Part shown: one piece after another, positions 33,630 to 43,029 of the stretch
Layout: every line of letters begins with the position of its first letter
Position numbering within the stretch: the first letter of the stretch is position 1
NCBI RefSeq assembly: GCF_035987325.1
Contig: NZ_CP108488.1
Coordinates: forward strand, 7,626,001 to 7,690,000
Source: Streptomyces sp. NBC_01244
Lineage (GTDB): Bacteria; Actinomycetota; Actinomycetes; Streptomycetales; Streptomycetaceae
Length of the DNA stretch: 64,000 nucleotides
Direction: 5' to 3'
Program-made: the position numbers and the translations under genes
The notes under the pieces: model-generated
Seen by the model: the letters and a program-made list of their open reading frames with translations, nothing else
The model's database searches: none
What the model was told of the DNA's origin: nothing

Positions 33630-33845
33630 TCAGATCAGTCTCCGGTGATTTCCCACCCACGTGATGCTCCCGCCGCACCCGTCAGGGCACGGTTCTGCCC
33701 TGACGAGCTCACTCGTGATCTTCAAGCCGAAAGTGAGGCTCTCACAGCCTGAGCAGATCGCGTAAGCCTCGATCAACTCACCGATGACATCTTGTGTCAC
33801 GTTTGCCGGGATTATGCCATTTGCGGCTCGTCGGGATTTCCTCAT
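33630..33845 (-). CDS. Small CxxC protein (71 aa)
   Basis: Complete small gene with a textbook GGAGGA site 6 nt before the ATG. The product has a helix (VTQDVIGELIEAYAI), a CSGC pair and a second CPDGC group about 30 residues later, consistent with one zinc ribbon. Unknown function. Neighbours on both sides are relics, so it has apparently survived where others decayed. Confidence 0.6.
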   Translation of the reverse strand: MRKSRRAANGIIPANVTQDVIGELIEAYAICSGCESLTFGLKITSELVRAEPCPDGCGGSITWVGNHRRLI

Positions 33846-33959
33846 GACGCTTCCTCCGAACTTCCGGGTGGCGCCCGCTCTAGCGCCCGACGGTTCGCGG
33901 TTCGTCCGGTCGGGGCCGTAGCGGCGCCCTGTCGCCGACCTCCTGGCGCCCGTGGACGG

Positions 33960-34507
33960 TGAGGGGGCGCCGACCCCAAGGGCTCCCCCGGGAAGACGGC
34001 CAGTCGACATGCCCCGGTCGGCGGCCACGGAACTGGCCGCGTACTTCCTCGACCATCCGGCGGTCGACGTCGAGCTCCCCTGGGGCGGACCGGAGCCCGA
34101 CCGGGAGAAGCAGAGCTCCCCGCTCGTCCTCACGACGACGTACGGCAACGCCATCCGCGCCAACATCTTCAACGACGAGGCCTGGAAGCCGGCCCTCGCC
34201 GCGGCCGGAGTCATTCCCGTACGGGAGAAGGGTGCGCGGTGGAAGGCTTCGTGGAAGGACGGCTTCCACGTGCTCCGGCACACTTACGCCTCGGTTTCTC
34301 GAAGCGGGCGAGTCCATCGTCACGCTGGCCCGGTGGCTCGGTCACTCAAGTCCGACCATCACCCTCGACCACTACGCCCACTTCACGCCGGAGGCCGGCG
34401 GCAAGGGCAGCGTGGCCATCGACGCACTGCTCGGCACGGTGCCCGAGTACGTTCCTGAGAGCCTGGTCTCCTCTCAGCGGACCTTGACCGGCCTCACTGA
34501 AGCTTGA
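33960..34507 (+). pseudogene. Tyrosine recombinase (integrase) C-terminal relic, frameshifted
   Basis: The catalytic half of a phage/AICE-type integrase: WKPALAAAGVIPVRE and FHVLRHTYAS (HxxR) in one frame, then after a frameshift near 34292 EAGESIVTLARWLGHSSPTI and LDHYAHF (catalytic H and Y). The N-terminal DNA-binding half is missing. Evidence that an integrative element once sat here. Confidence 0.75.
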
Positions 34508-34688
34508 CGAACCACGGGCCTGGCTACGTGGGGCGGTCTCACAGTCCATCTGAGATCCAGGGCCGACGGCGGCCGCCCAGAACCAGGGATATGAGCCCGG
34601 CCCTCGTCCGATAGCGCTCTTCCCGAGGCCTGCGGCGGCCGGAATGATCGGTGCTGACCGATCCGGCTAGAGCTGCGGAGCAGAGCGG

Positions 34689-35786
34689 ATGACCGAGCGA
34701 ACTACCTACCTCGACCCTGATCGACGCGACCCGAGCTCCCGGAGGATCGGCGTTCGGGCCTTCCGCTGGTATGCCAAGATCGAGCTCGATCGCGATGGGT
34801 ACGTGGACGCCTTGACCTCGCGGGGGTACGACTCTGAACTGCCCGCCGCCTACGAGGAGGCGGTCGAACGGGCACGCAGCGCCTGTATCGAGCGCATCCG
34901 GTGCGACGGCTACCCGGGCGAGTTCTGGTTCGTGGGCGGCCCGCGCTGGGTCACCTTGCATGTCCAGTTCCCGCACGTCGAGGCTGCGGTCGAAGCGCTG
35001 CGCTTAGCCGAGATCGACCACGACTACGGCGAGCTCCACGCGCTCGCCGACCGACTGGCGCTCCCGGTCGATGACTGGCTCGCTCCCGGCGAGCGGGAGC
35101 TGATCCGAGGCATCGACTTTGACGCGCCGCCCCACGCGTTCCTGAGGTTTCTACGGGGCAAGGCCAAGAAGTACGGAGTGCGCCTCAACGGCCGGGCGAC
35201 TGCTGGAAGTGTGTGGGTCCGCCCGACGCTGCCGTCCGCTCAGAAGCAGATCCGGGAGATGTTCCCCGCGCAGTATCCTGGGTGGGTGGACCGGTGGACC
35301 GGGTATGTCGAGTCGGATGATGCCCCCTTCCGGCCCTGGGTGGGCGGCAGAGACCAGGACCTCAGTTACGGCGCGACACCCGTGCAGTTCCGCCCTGCGG
35401 AGACGCCGACCGGCAACGCCTGTCCCTGCGGCATGAGCCTGAAAGACCTCTCGGACGACGGGAAGGCGCACAACGCCCACCATGTGGCGTGGGCGTTCGG
35501 TATCCGAGCGCCCAAGAACCTCGAATGGTGGAGTGACCTGGCCGTCGTGACGACGCAGTCACCTATCGCGTGGAGGAAACTGGCATACAAGGTTGCGCGG
35601 ATGCCGCAGAGGGAGAACCACTACGACTTCCCCTCGTGGTCCCACCTTGGCGAGCCTGAGGCGACCCCGCAGAATGTGCGGGCGTACCTGCTGCAGGCGA
35701 ACGGTTGCGTCATTGGCTACCTGACCGCCCACGACTTCAACGAGCACCGCCGCTGGAAATGGCAGCCCATGAGGAGATCTTTTTGA
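34689..35786 (+). CDS. ESCO-type zinc-finger protein, C-terminus cut by the repeat
   Basis: 365 residues as read. An N-terminal half (FRWYAKIELDRDGYVDAL ... EAAVEALRLAEI) without recognised fold; then CPCGMSLKDL ... NAHHVAW, a CxxCGM-(x)n-HxxH zinc finger like that of ESCO/Eco1 acetyltransferases, followed by an acetyltransferase-like segment (ANGCVIGYLTAHDFNEH). The last codons (QPMRRSF then stop) are antisense corA sequence belonging to the repeat that starts at about 35759, so the natural C-terminus has been lost. Function uncertain and possibly a pseudogene. Confidence 0.55.
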   Translation: MTERTTYLDPDRRDPSSRRIGVRAFRWYAKIELDRDGYVDALTSRGYDSELPAAYEEAVERARSACIERIRCDGYPGEFWFVGGPRWVTLHVQFPHVEAAVEALRLAEIDHDYGELHALADRLALPVDDWLAPGERELIRGIDFDAPPHAFLRFLRGKAKKYGVRLNGRATAGSVWVRPTLPSAQKQIREMFPAQYPGWVDRWTGYVESDDAPFRPWVGGRDQDLSYGATPVQFRPAETPTGNACPCGMSLKDLSDDGKAHNAHHVAWAFGIRAPKNLEWWSDLAVVTTQSPIAWRKLAYKVARMPQRENHYDFPSWSHLGEPEATPQNVRAYLLQANGCVIGYLTAHDFNEHRRWKWQPMRRSF

Positions 35787-36076
35787 AGTCGTCACCCACA
35801 CGCCGCTGACCTGCGGAAACTGCCTACGCAGGTGGTCTGACCTGCAGCGCTTGGCCTTTCCTGGTCTTTCACCCTGCTGCCTACGTGTTCAGCTGATTCC
35901 CCCCAGCCGCCCCCCAACGAGGCCTCATTCCCCCCAGATTCCCCCAGCGGACACTGTCTCGCCAAGAGGGACACCGCAGGTGGGGGGCCGTCCAATGATG
36001 CTCACGAAAGGTTGCTCAGGGGAGTGGCGGTGGGGCGGGAGCAGGTGGCAAGTCGGGCTGGAGGAGCTCGGCGAGT
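35759..36076 (+). repeat. Island direct repeat, left copy
   Basis: About 318 bp matching 63652-63950 in the same orientation, with scattered substitutions and a few indels. Contents: a corA scrap on the minus strand (GDDFKKISSWAAI codons), CCGCTGACCTGCGGAA, the CTTTCACCCTGCTGCC core, a run of ATTCCCCCCAG units (G-tracts on the minus strand), CGGACACTGTCTCGCCAAGA, and the tail of an unknown minus-strand gene (LAELLQP), which here has lost its frame. Confidence 0.9.
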
Positions 36077-36079
36077 CTG

Positions 36080-36430
36080 CTGTTGCTCGGGGCCGTCGTC
36101 GTACGCTGCCCGGGGCACAAGACAGACTCGCGCTGCGGCGGTCGCCGACAACAGGATCCCCACCCCACTGGTGCCGGCCACGGTCGTGGGGTCGGTGGCG
36201 GAGTAGACGGCGCGCACCTCGTCCAGTGCGGCGTCCTGAAGCCCCAGTGTCGCGCGGATGGAGGAGACCAGCTCGTCCTGGAGCCAGTCGGGTGCGACGG
36301 CGGCGGCGACGAGGACAGCCGGCAGCGCACCGAGGAAGGCCCGGGCGGCCAGCCTGGTCGCACAGTCCAGAACTCGTACGGTCGCGAGCTGCTCGAGGAG
36401 CCGGCCCAGCAGCGGGGTGTGCCTGCGCAT
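36080..36430 (-). pseudogene. YihY/BrkB-family membrane protein relic
   Basis: Reads LLEQLATVRVLDCATRLAAR, then ALPAVLVAAAVAPDWLQDEL, SSIRATLGLQDAALDEV and GILLSATAAARV, which aligns with the first ~115 residues of the intact YihY gene at 54634-55623 (VNILDAATRLAAQCFLTAIP ... VVLSATAVSRA). It stops abruptly where the remaining spans should be and runs into the repeat tail. Confidence 0.7.
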
Positions 36431-36460
36431 CCAGCCCGGCGCGGCAATGTGGCGCGTAGC

Positions 36461-36640
36461 GGTCGGCGGCCGCTCTGCTCCCGCCCGCGTGGCGCTGCCC
36501 GCAGAAGGAACCGAAAATGAGAGAGCCGGACGAGATCCAAGCGACGTTGCCCGCAAAACGCGGCAGTCCATGACATGCAGGGGCGCTCGAACTCACAAGG
36601 GCGGCTCCGGCAAAGAGATGACGCGCGAGCTCATTGAGCG
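36461..36640. repeat. Imperfect dispersed repeat, copy A
   Basis: Matches 50405-50580 over about 170 bp (for example GAACCGAAAATGAGAGAGCC versus GAGCCGAGAATGAGATAGCC, and TGACGCGCGAGCT at the right end). On the minus strand both copies encode a similar short hydrophobic peptide (AGNVAWISSGSLIFGS / AGAVAWILSGYLILGS, then RHAG), perhaps a small membrane protein that is no longer intact. Confidence 0.65.
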
Positions 36641-36715
36641 GCGCCATTCCGGTGGCGCTCGGGAAGCGCATTCCCTTCCCGCCGTGCTGCAAGGACCCAG
36701 GTGAGGTGATCGCAC

Positions 36716-37549
36716 ATGTGCCGATGGCTCGCCTACTCGGGGACGCCCATGCTGCTCGACACCATCCTGTACAAACCGGCCCACTCCCTGATCGACCAGA
36801 GCCTGCACTCCAAGCTCGGTGTGGAGACGACGAACGGGGATGGCTTCGGCATCGGTTGGTACACGGAGGACAACGACTCTCCGGCGCTTCTCAGGGACGT
36901 GGGTCCCGCCTGGAACAACCGCAACCTGCGGGAGATGGCGGACCATGTCCGCTCATCGCTGTTCTTCGCCCACATCCGGGCGTCGACCGGGACGGCGGTG
37001 CAGCAGTCGAATTGCCACCCGTTCCGGCAAGGCCGTTGGATGTTCATGCACAACGGCGCCATTTCCGGATTCCACCTCATGCGCCGTGACCTCACCCTGC
37101 TCGTCGACCCCGCGCTGTACGCCGACATCGAGGGGACCACGGACTCCGAGGTGATGTTCTACCTGGCCCTCACTTTCGGCCTGGACCAGGACCCGCCCGC
37201 CGCCGTGGCGCGGATGGCGGGAGTGGTGGAGCGCGCCGGCCGCGACCACGGCGTGGAGTTGCCGCTCCAGATGACGCTCGCCATCACCGACGGCGAACGC
37301 GTCTGGGCCTTCCGCTACTCCAGCGCGCACGATTCCCGGTCGCTCTTCTACAGCAGCAGGGTGGACGCACTGCGCAGACTGCACCCCGATGTCGCGTTCC
37401 TGCGGGACATTTCCGAAGAGACCCGCCTCATCGTGTCCGAACCTCTCGGTGATCTGCCCGGCGCCTGGAACGAAGTACCGGAAAGCAGCTACGGCATCGT
37501 CCAGCCCGGCGCTGACGAGCTGTACCCCTTCGCCCCAGCGCCTCCCTGA
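36716..37549 (+). CDS. Class II glutamine amidotransferase (YafJ-like)
   Basis: 277 residues. Begins MCRWLAYSG, so Cys2 becomes the N-terminal nucleophile after Met removal. DGFGIGWYTE, HIRASTG and MHNGAISGF complete the Ntn-amidotransferase signature. The synthase partner is not nearby, as usual for this stand-alone family. GAGGTG lies upstream of the ATG. Confidence 0.92.
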   Translation: MCRWLAYSGTPMLLDTILYKPAHSLIDQSLHSKLGVETTNGDGFGIGWYTEDNDSPALLRDVGPAWNNRNLREMADHVRSSLFFAHIRASTGTAVQQSNCHPFRQGRWMFMHNGAISGFHLMRRDLTLLVDPALYADIEGTTDSEVMFYLALTFGLDQDPPAAVARMAGVVERAGRDHGVELPLQMTLAITDGERVWAFRYSSAHDSRSLFYSSRVDALRRLHPDVAFLRDISEETRLIVSEPLGDLPGAWNEVPESSYGIVQPGADELYPFAPAPP

Positions 37550-37644
37550 CACGACCGTTGAGGCTCGAACGCGGACTGTTTACAGGGCTCGCAGACGGGC
37601 CGCCGCTGCCCGGCCGGGCAGCGGCGGCCCCATGCGGAGGGCCG

Positions 37645-37960
37645 ATGCGCCCCTACCCGCCGATCCCCGAGCACGGTCTGATCGGGGACCTGCAGACCCG
37701 AACCGCCGGACAGCGCCGACGCCATCACCCGCCAGCTCTACCTGGCCGACACCGCAGTCCTCATCACCCGTTTCCTCACCCCCGACGGCGTGGGCGAGGT
37801 CATCGACTTCATGCCCGTCCGCGAGCCGCACACGCCCACCGACCGACACCAAGTAGTGCGCATCATCCGGGTGGTACGCGGGCGGGACCGTGCGCTTCAT
37901 CCTGGAGTGCCGCCCGCGCTTCGACTACGGCCGGGCGCCCCACGACCTCACGTGCGATTG
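37645..37960 (+). pseudogene. GH15 glucoamylase/trehalase-like N-terminal relic
   Basis: [16 protein letters not shown] is the start of GH15 trehalase-like proteins. After a deletion of about 50 residues another frame resumes with [33 protein letters not shown] and [13 protein letters not shown], and after a further frameshift [19 protein letters not shown]. Then all similarity ends. No function. Confidence 0.75.
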
Positions 37961-38158
37961 CGGCTCGGGGCCCCGTTTGCCGTGACAAGAGGTGGGCAAA
38001 TAGCGTCGGGATGCTGTGTGGTCACCGCAGACGCAGGCGTGAAGCCTTGGCGAGCTCACAGCAGGTTGCCGGCCAAGGGCGTCTGCTCTCTTGCCGGTTC
38101 CAGGATCAGCCGAGTGGAGGCGGAGCGCTACTCAAGCCCGACGACCGCGCTGTGGCGG

Positions 38159-39970
38159 CTAAAGCGGCCACACGACCGGAACAATCAGCAGGGTCACCGC
38201 GAGGAACCAGGCCATGACGGGCAGCCCGAGCTTCCAGTAGTCACCGAATCTGTAGCCTCCCGGGGCCATGACCATGAGGTTGGCGGGGGTGGCGACGGGC
38301 GTCAGCAGCGAGGCCGCTGCGGCGACCGCCACGGTCATGAGCACGGGTTGCACGGAGACGCCGATGTTCTGGGCCGCGGAGACGGCCACCGGGATGATGA
38401 TCATGGCCGTGGCCATGTTGCTGATGAACTGGCCGAGCGCGGCGGTGAGCAGGAACACGCCGAGGAGCAGCAGGTAGCCGTTACCTCCCGCTGCTGACAC
38501 CACGAAGCCGGCGATGTCGTCGGCGGCCCCGGACTCCTTGACGGCGATGGACAGCGGAAACATGCCGCCCACGATGATCACGGTGGTCCAGGAGACGCTG
38601 TCGTAGGCGGTTGTCGTGCTCAGTACCTTCAGGAGGACGAAGGCGATCGCGGCCAACAGCACCGCCACGGCTGCCGGAACCACACCTGTTGCCAGGAGGA
38701 CCACCATGGCCAGGAGGACGGACAGCGCTCGCCAGGCGCGTGGACCGAGTGGCAGTACGTGGCGCCTGAGGGCGGAGGGGGCGTCGACCACGAGGAGGTC
38801 GGCCGTTCGTCGTGTCGTACGGCTCAGGGCGTGCCAGGGACCGTGGAGCAGCAAAGTGTCACCGGCGGCGAGCACACCGGGCCCCGGGCCGATGTCGTGG
38901 CCCCGGCGCTGGACCGCGAGGACGACGAGCTCTCCGTCGGCTGATGTCATGCCAGGGAAGACGGTCTCTCCGGCCAGCCCGGATCGGGGACTGATGACGA
39001 TTTCGGTCATTCCGCGTTCCTGGTTGATCAGGGCGCGGCTCAGCCGGTGGTCTACCAGTCCGGGCAGGGGCAGCAGGCGGTATCGGTCGGCGAACCGTTT
39101 CACGAGTTCGTGCTCGCCGCGGACGAGGATGGTGTCGGCGTGGCGCACGGGGGCGTCGCCGAGAAGTTCGTCCGCCTCGGCGGAGAGCACTCCGACGACG
39201 GACACGCCAGGGGTGACGAGAGCGGGCAAGTGATCTGCCGGCGTTCCGATGAGGGGCGAGAGGGGTGGTACCTGAAGGCCGATCGCGTCCTCTTCCAGGC
39301 CGTAGTGGCCGATCAGGGTTCTGGCGTGGCGGCTGAGGTCTGCGGGCATCGTGCTCGGCGTGCGTCGAGGTAGCAGCCGACTGCCGAAGACCACCGCGAT
39401 GGTGACGGTTCCCGCGACCAAGGGGATGCCCACCGCTGCGAACTCGAAGAACCTGAACGGGCGGCCTCCCGAGTCCTCGGCGCCTTCGGAAACGAGGACG
39501 TTGATCGGGTTGCCGGTGAGGACGACAAGGGACCCGGCGTGGCTGGCGTACGCGAGCGGCATGGCGAGCTTGGACGGTGGCAGTCCGAGCCGGACGGCCA
39601 CCATGACGACACTGGGCAGAAGTGCGGCCACCGCTCCGGTCACGGAGATGAGGGCGGCGATCGCCGAGGCCAGGAGCATGGTCACTGCGAGCAGGCGTCT
39701 CTCGCCGGTTCCCGCGCGGGCAGCAAGCTCCTGCTCTGCCCACGCGGTGAGGCCGCTTGCCTGGAGGGCCGCGCCGACGACGAACAGCGAGGCGACGTAT
39801 ACGACCACGGGGTCTCCGAAGCCCGCGAAGACCTCGTCGACGGAGATCAAGCCGACTGCGTACACGAGCAGGGCGGAGCCGAGCGCGACGATCTCTACCG
39901 GCAGCCGGTTCCAGACGAACAGCGCGATGACCGCGGCCAGCACGAGGAGGCACAGGGTCGAGTCGTTCAC
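38159..39970 (-). CDS. SLC13/DASS-type anion transporter with RCK_C domains
   Basis: 603 residues. Two membrane halves, each with the family's re-entrant motif ([11 protein letters not shown] in the first, [17 protein letters not shown] in the second), separated by a cytoplasmic region of two TrkA-C-like domains (about residues 210-385; [27 protein letters not shown]). Likely Na+- or H+-coupled uptake of sulfate, phosphate or dicarboxylate. GTG at 39970; the ATG-initiated extension upstream has no membrane or family match. Confidence 0.88.
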   Translation of the reverse strand: MNDSTLCLLVLAAVIALFVWNRLPVEIVALGSALLVYAVGLISVDEVFAGFGDPVVVYVASLFVVGAALQASGLTAWAEQELAARAGTGERRLLAVTMLLASAIAALISVTGAVAALLPSVVMVAVRLGLPPSKLAMPLAYASHAGSLVVLTGNPINVLVSEGAEDSGGRPFRFFEFAAVGIPLVAGTVTIAVVFGSRLLPRRTPSTMPADLSRHARTLIGHYGLEEDAIGLQVPPLSPLIGTPADHLPALVTPGVSVVGVLSAEADELLGDAPVRHADTILVRGEHELVKRFADRYRLLPLPGLVDHRLSRALINQERGMTEIVISPRSGLAGETVFPGMTSADGELVVLAVQRRGHDIGPGPGVLAAGDTLLLHGPWHALSRTTRRTADLLVVDAPSALRRHVLPLGPRAWRALSVLLAMVVLLATGVVPAAVAVLLAAIAFVLLKVLSTTTAYDSVSWTTVIIVGGMFPLSIAVKESGAADDIAGFVVSAAGGNGYLLLLGVFLLTAALGQFISNMATAMIIIPVAVSAAQNIGVSVQPVLMTVAVAAAASLLTPVATPANLMVMAPGGYRFGDYWKLGLPVMAWFLAVTLLIVPVVWPL

Positions 39971-40104
39971 GGGCGTCGTCCTGCCGGGCGGCTCACGTGC
40001 ACATCCTGCCCGCTGGCCCTCCTCGGGCCTTGGATACACCAGCAGCGCCGCCTGCGCCCGCATGGAGACGTCTTTGCCACCTGCTCTCGCCCATCACGGT
40101 GACG

Positions 40105-41505
40105 CTACCCCTCGGATTCCAGGTCGCTCCAGACGGCTGGGAAGGAGCCGATCCCGATGTCGCGGCAGATCTTCTGGGCTGCCATGGCCACTGCCTCGGT
40201 GAAGGTGGGGAAGGAGAACTGAAGATCGGCGAGCTGTTCGACTTTCATGCCGGATGCCATGGCGGTGGCGACGACCTGCACGATTTCGGCCGAGTACTCA
40301 CCGAGGACATGGGCTCCAAGGATGGTGTGGCGGTCAGCGTCGGCGATGAGCTTGCAGAAGCCCTCGGGGCGTCCGTCTGTGACGGGCCGCAGCAGGTTCT
40401 CGTACAGCGCGGTGGCGGTGACAGCACGGTGCCGGTCGACCGCTTGTGCTTCGGTGAGGCCGACCTGGCCGTACTCGGGGTCGGTGAAGCTGCCCGTGGG
40501 TACGACCGTGTACGTGGCGACGGCGGTGGGTCCGTTGACGGCGTTCTTTGCCGCCACGCGGCCTTCCAGCCTGGCGGTCTGGACGAGTTTGGAGCGGCCG
40601 TTGGCGTCTCCCACCGCGTAGATGTGCTCGACGTTGGTCCGCAGGTGGGCGTCGACCGGAATGGCGTGCGGCTCCGCCGTGACACCAGCTCGCGGCAGGC
40701 CGAGATGCTGAATGTCGGCCGGCCATCCGATGGCGGCGAACACCGCGTCGAACGGCGTCTCGGTGTCCTGGTGGCGCAGCCGTACGCGGCCCCCGGCGCC
40801 TTCCAGGGACTGGACCGGGGTGGCGGCGAAGACCTCGATGCCTCGGCTGCGGAAGGCGTCGCGCATGCCCGTGGAGACACTGGTGTCGGCGTGGGGGAGC
40901 AGGTGGGGGCCCGCTTCGAACAGGCTGACCCGTGAGCCGAGGTCGGCCAGGATCGAAGCGATCTGGCAGCCGGTGTCGGCTCCGCCGATGACGGCCGCCG
41001 TGCCGGGCAAGGCGGTGAGGGTGGGAAGGTCGCTGTAGGTCAGAGCCAGCTCTCCGCCGGGGACGGGAAGGCTTGCCGCATGGCCTCCGACGGCCAGGAT
41101 GATCCGGTCGGCAGTCCAGGTACGGCCGTCCCCGGCCGCCATGGTGGTGGAGTCGAGGAATTGCACCGGACCGAGATTCTCGGTCAGCTCGATGCCGAAG
41201 TGGCGAAGCCGGGCACTCATGTGTTTGCGGTCGCGGGCGTAGCGGGAGACGCGGGCGCTGTTGGCGAGGACTGCCGGCAGGTTGGGCACGGGCCGGCTGC
41301 CTTCGAGGCCGAAGTCGGCCCATGAGTTCCAGTCCCTGGCCAGACGGGCTGCGCGGGCCAAGGTGCGGACCGGGGCGGGTCCGTGGTTGAGGCTGGTGCC
41401 GCCTACCTCGGCTGCTTCCAGCAGAACGACATCTACGCCCAGCTCACGCGCCTGCATCGCCGCTGAGACGCCCGCCGCGCCGCCTCCCACGACCAGCACC
41501 CTCAC
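40105..41505 (-). CDS. NAD(P)/FAD-dependent disulfide-reductase-fold protein lacking redox cysteines
   Basis: 466 residues. FAD loop VRVLVVGGGAAGVSAA, NAD loop VIGGADTGCQIAS, IYAVGDANGR, and the dimerisation domain (FTDPEYGQVGLTE, ILGAHVLGEYSAEIVQ) are those of the dihydrolipoamide/mercuric-reductase family. The redox motif GGTCxNxGCxPSK reads GGTSLNHGPAPVRTL: both Cys are gone, so it cannot use the usual dithiol chemistry and may act as a diaphorase, quinone reductase or ferredoxin-type reductase. GTG start overlaps the GlcG-like stop (GTGA): coupled translation. Confidence 0.88.
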   Translation of the reverse strand: MRVLVVGGGAAGVSAAMQARELGVDVVLLEAAEVGGTSLNHGPAPVRTLARAARLARDWNSWADFGLEGSRPVPNLPAVLANSARVSRYARDRKHMSARLRHFGIELTENLGPVQFLDSTTMAAGDGRTWTADRIILAVGGHAASLPVPGGELALTYSDLPTLTALPGTAAVIGGADTGCQIASILADLGSRVSLFEAGPHLLPHADTSVSTGMRDAFRSRGIEVFAATPVQSLEGAGGRVRLRHQDTETPFDAVFAAIGWPADIQHLGLPRAGVTAEPHAIPVDAHLRTNVEHIYAVGDANGRSKLVQTARLEGRVAAKNAVNGPTAVATYTVVPTGSFTDPEYGQVGLTEAQAVDRHRAVTATALYENLLRPVTDGRPEGFCKLIADADRHTILGAHVLGEYSAEIVQVVATAMASGMKVEQLADLQFSFPTFTEAVAMAAQKICRDIGIGSFPAVWSDLESEG

Positions 41506-41990
41506 CGTCGTGGCTCCGGCGCCGGTTCGTCGCCCGCTCTGTCCGCGAGGGAGTTCAGGCACGCTTCGGCGACGATGACGTCCTCCTCGATGCTGCCGCC
41601 GGAGACTCCGATCGCGCCGACGGTGGTGCCGGACTCGTCGGCAACGGGAAGCCCGCCGCCGACACAGACCAACCCCTGGTTGCTCCACTGCAGCCCGTAC
41701 GCGCGCCCGCCCGGCCGAGTGATCTCACCCAGCTCGGCGCTGGGTCGGCGGAAGAGCAGGGAGGCTCTGGCCTTCTGCCGAGCCAAGTCGATGGAGCCGA
41801 GCATCGCGTCGTCCATCCTGATGAAGTGGATGAGGTGTGCGCCGGCGTCGACGACCGCGATGGAGACCTGAATGCCGAGCTCACGCGCCGCGGTGATGCC
41901 GGCGGCGGTCATGCGCGTGCTGCTCGGCAGCGACAGGACGTGTGGCATCGGCGCCTCCGTAACGATGGGTGCGCCGGTATGTGACGCCAT
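41502..41990 (-). CDS. GlcG/HbpS-family (DUF336) protein
   Basis: About 162 residues with the family pattern ITAARELGIQVSIAVVDAGA, HLIHFIRMDDAMLGS, and VCVGGGLPVADESGTTVGAI followed by SGGSIEEDVIVAEA. Relatives bind heme or small cofactors and often accompany oxidoreductases; here it is translationally coupled to the flavoprotein. Start could be ATG 41990, 41996 or 41948. Divergent from the SDR gene at 42142, so the 151 bp between probably carries both promoters. Confidence 0.88.
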   Translation of the reverse strand: MASHTGAPIVTEAPMPHVLSLPSSTRMTAAGITAARELGIQVSIAVVDAGAHLIHFIRMDDAMLGSIDLARQKARASLLFRRPSAELGEITRPGGRAYGLQWSNQGLVCVGGGLPVADESGTTVGAIGVSGGSIEEDVIVAEACLNSLADRAGDEPAPEPRR

Positions 41991-42141
41991 GGCCATTCTG
42001 CCCAGGGTGAGGTTTGTCGCGACTTGTTTCGATCTGTACCGGTTGCGGCATTGATGGACCCGGTTGCCGCGTGTGGGCACCCCTGCTTGACCTCGGCCCG
42101 CGATTTCCGCCGCGGGCCCGGACATGACTCGGAGCTGAGGC

Positions 42142-42954
42142 ATGGCGAAGACCGTTCTCATTACCGGCGCGGGATCAGGCTTCGGCCGCGACGCCGCACT
42201 GGAACTCATGGCGAACGGACAGTCGGTCATCGCCGCCGTGCACCATGCCGAGCAGATCCCCGAGCTGAAGAGTGCCGCGGCCGCACGCGGCGGGGATCTG
42301 CGCGTGGAGAAGCTCGACTTGTTGTCAGAGGCAGACCGGCAGGCGGCCGCGGGCTGGGACATCGACGTGCTGGTCAACAACGCGGCGATCGGTGAGGGCG
42401 GCCCGATCTCCGAGATTCCGCTCGATCTGGTGCGGCGGGTCTTCGAGGTCAACGTCTTCGGCACCCTGTCGCTGACCCAGGGCGTTGTACGCCGGATGGT
42501 GGAGCGGGGCCGCGGCCGGGTGATCTTCGTGTCGTCGATCGCCGGGCTGACCGCCGGGTCGTACCTGGGTGCGTACGCCGCCTCCAAGCACGCGCTGGAG
42601 GGCATCGCGGAGTCGATGAGCAACGAGCTCGCCCCTCATGGTGTGCAGGTGGCGACCCTGAACCCGGGGCCCTATGGGACCGGTTTCAACGACGAGATGG
42701 TGCGCAGCCGCGACCGCTGGTACGACCCGGCGCGCCACTTCACCCGGCCGCAGGACATGGCCCGACTCGACGAACGGTTCGCTACACAGCACGACCCTGC
42801 CGACCTGGTCAAAGCCATGGTGCACATGGTCACCGCCGACTCCGGGCGCTACCGCAATGTGCATCCGCAGGAGTCGGAAGACCTGGTGCGCCAGCGTCAA
42901 CGCGACGCCTGGACGCGTACGCAGCCACTGCCGGGGAACGGCGACACCGGCTGA
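42142..42954 (+). CDS. Short-chain dehydrogenase/reductase
   Basis: 270 residues: LITGAGSGFGRDAA, LVNNAAIG, VSSIAGL and YAASKHALEG (catalytic Tyr/Lys), with NPGPYGTGF after the active site as in the classical SDRs that act on larger substrates. GGAG upstream of the ATG. Heads a plus-strand run leading into the DUF4331/DyP genes. Confidence 0.9.
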   Translation: MAKTVLITGAGSGFGRDAALELMANGQSVIAAVHHAEQIPELKSAAAARGGDLRVEKLDLLSEADRQAAAGWDIDVLVNNAAIGEGGPISEIPLDLVRRVFEVNVFGTLSLTQGVVRRMVERGRGRVIFVSSIAGLTAGSYLGAYAASKHALEGIAESMSNELAPHGVQVATLNPGPYGTGFNDEMVRSRDRWYDPARHFTRPQDMARLDERFATQHDPADLVKAMVHMVTADSGRYRNVHPQESEDLVRQRQRDAWTRTQPLPGNGDTG

Positions 42955-43029
42955 GGCCGTGCAGGGGATATCGGCAGAAACTCAGTCAGCCCGCGAGAAG
43001 CGCGCGCGAACTCACGAAGGGATCGGAAC

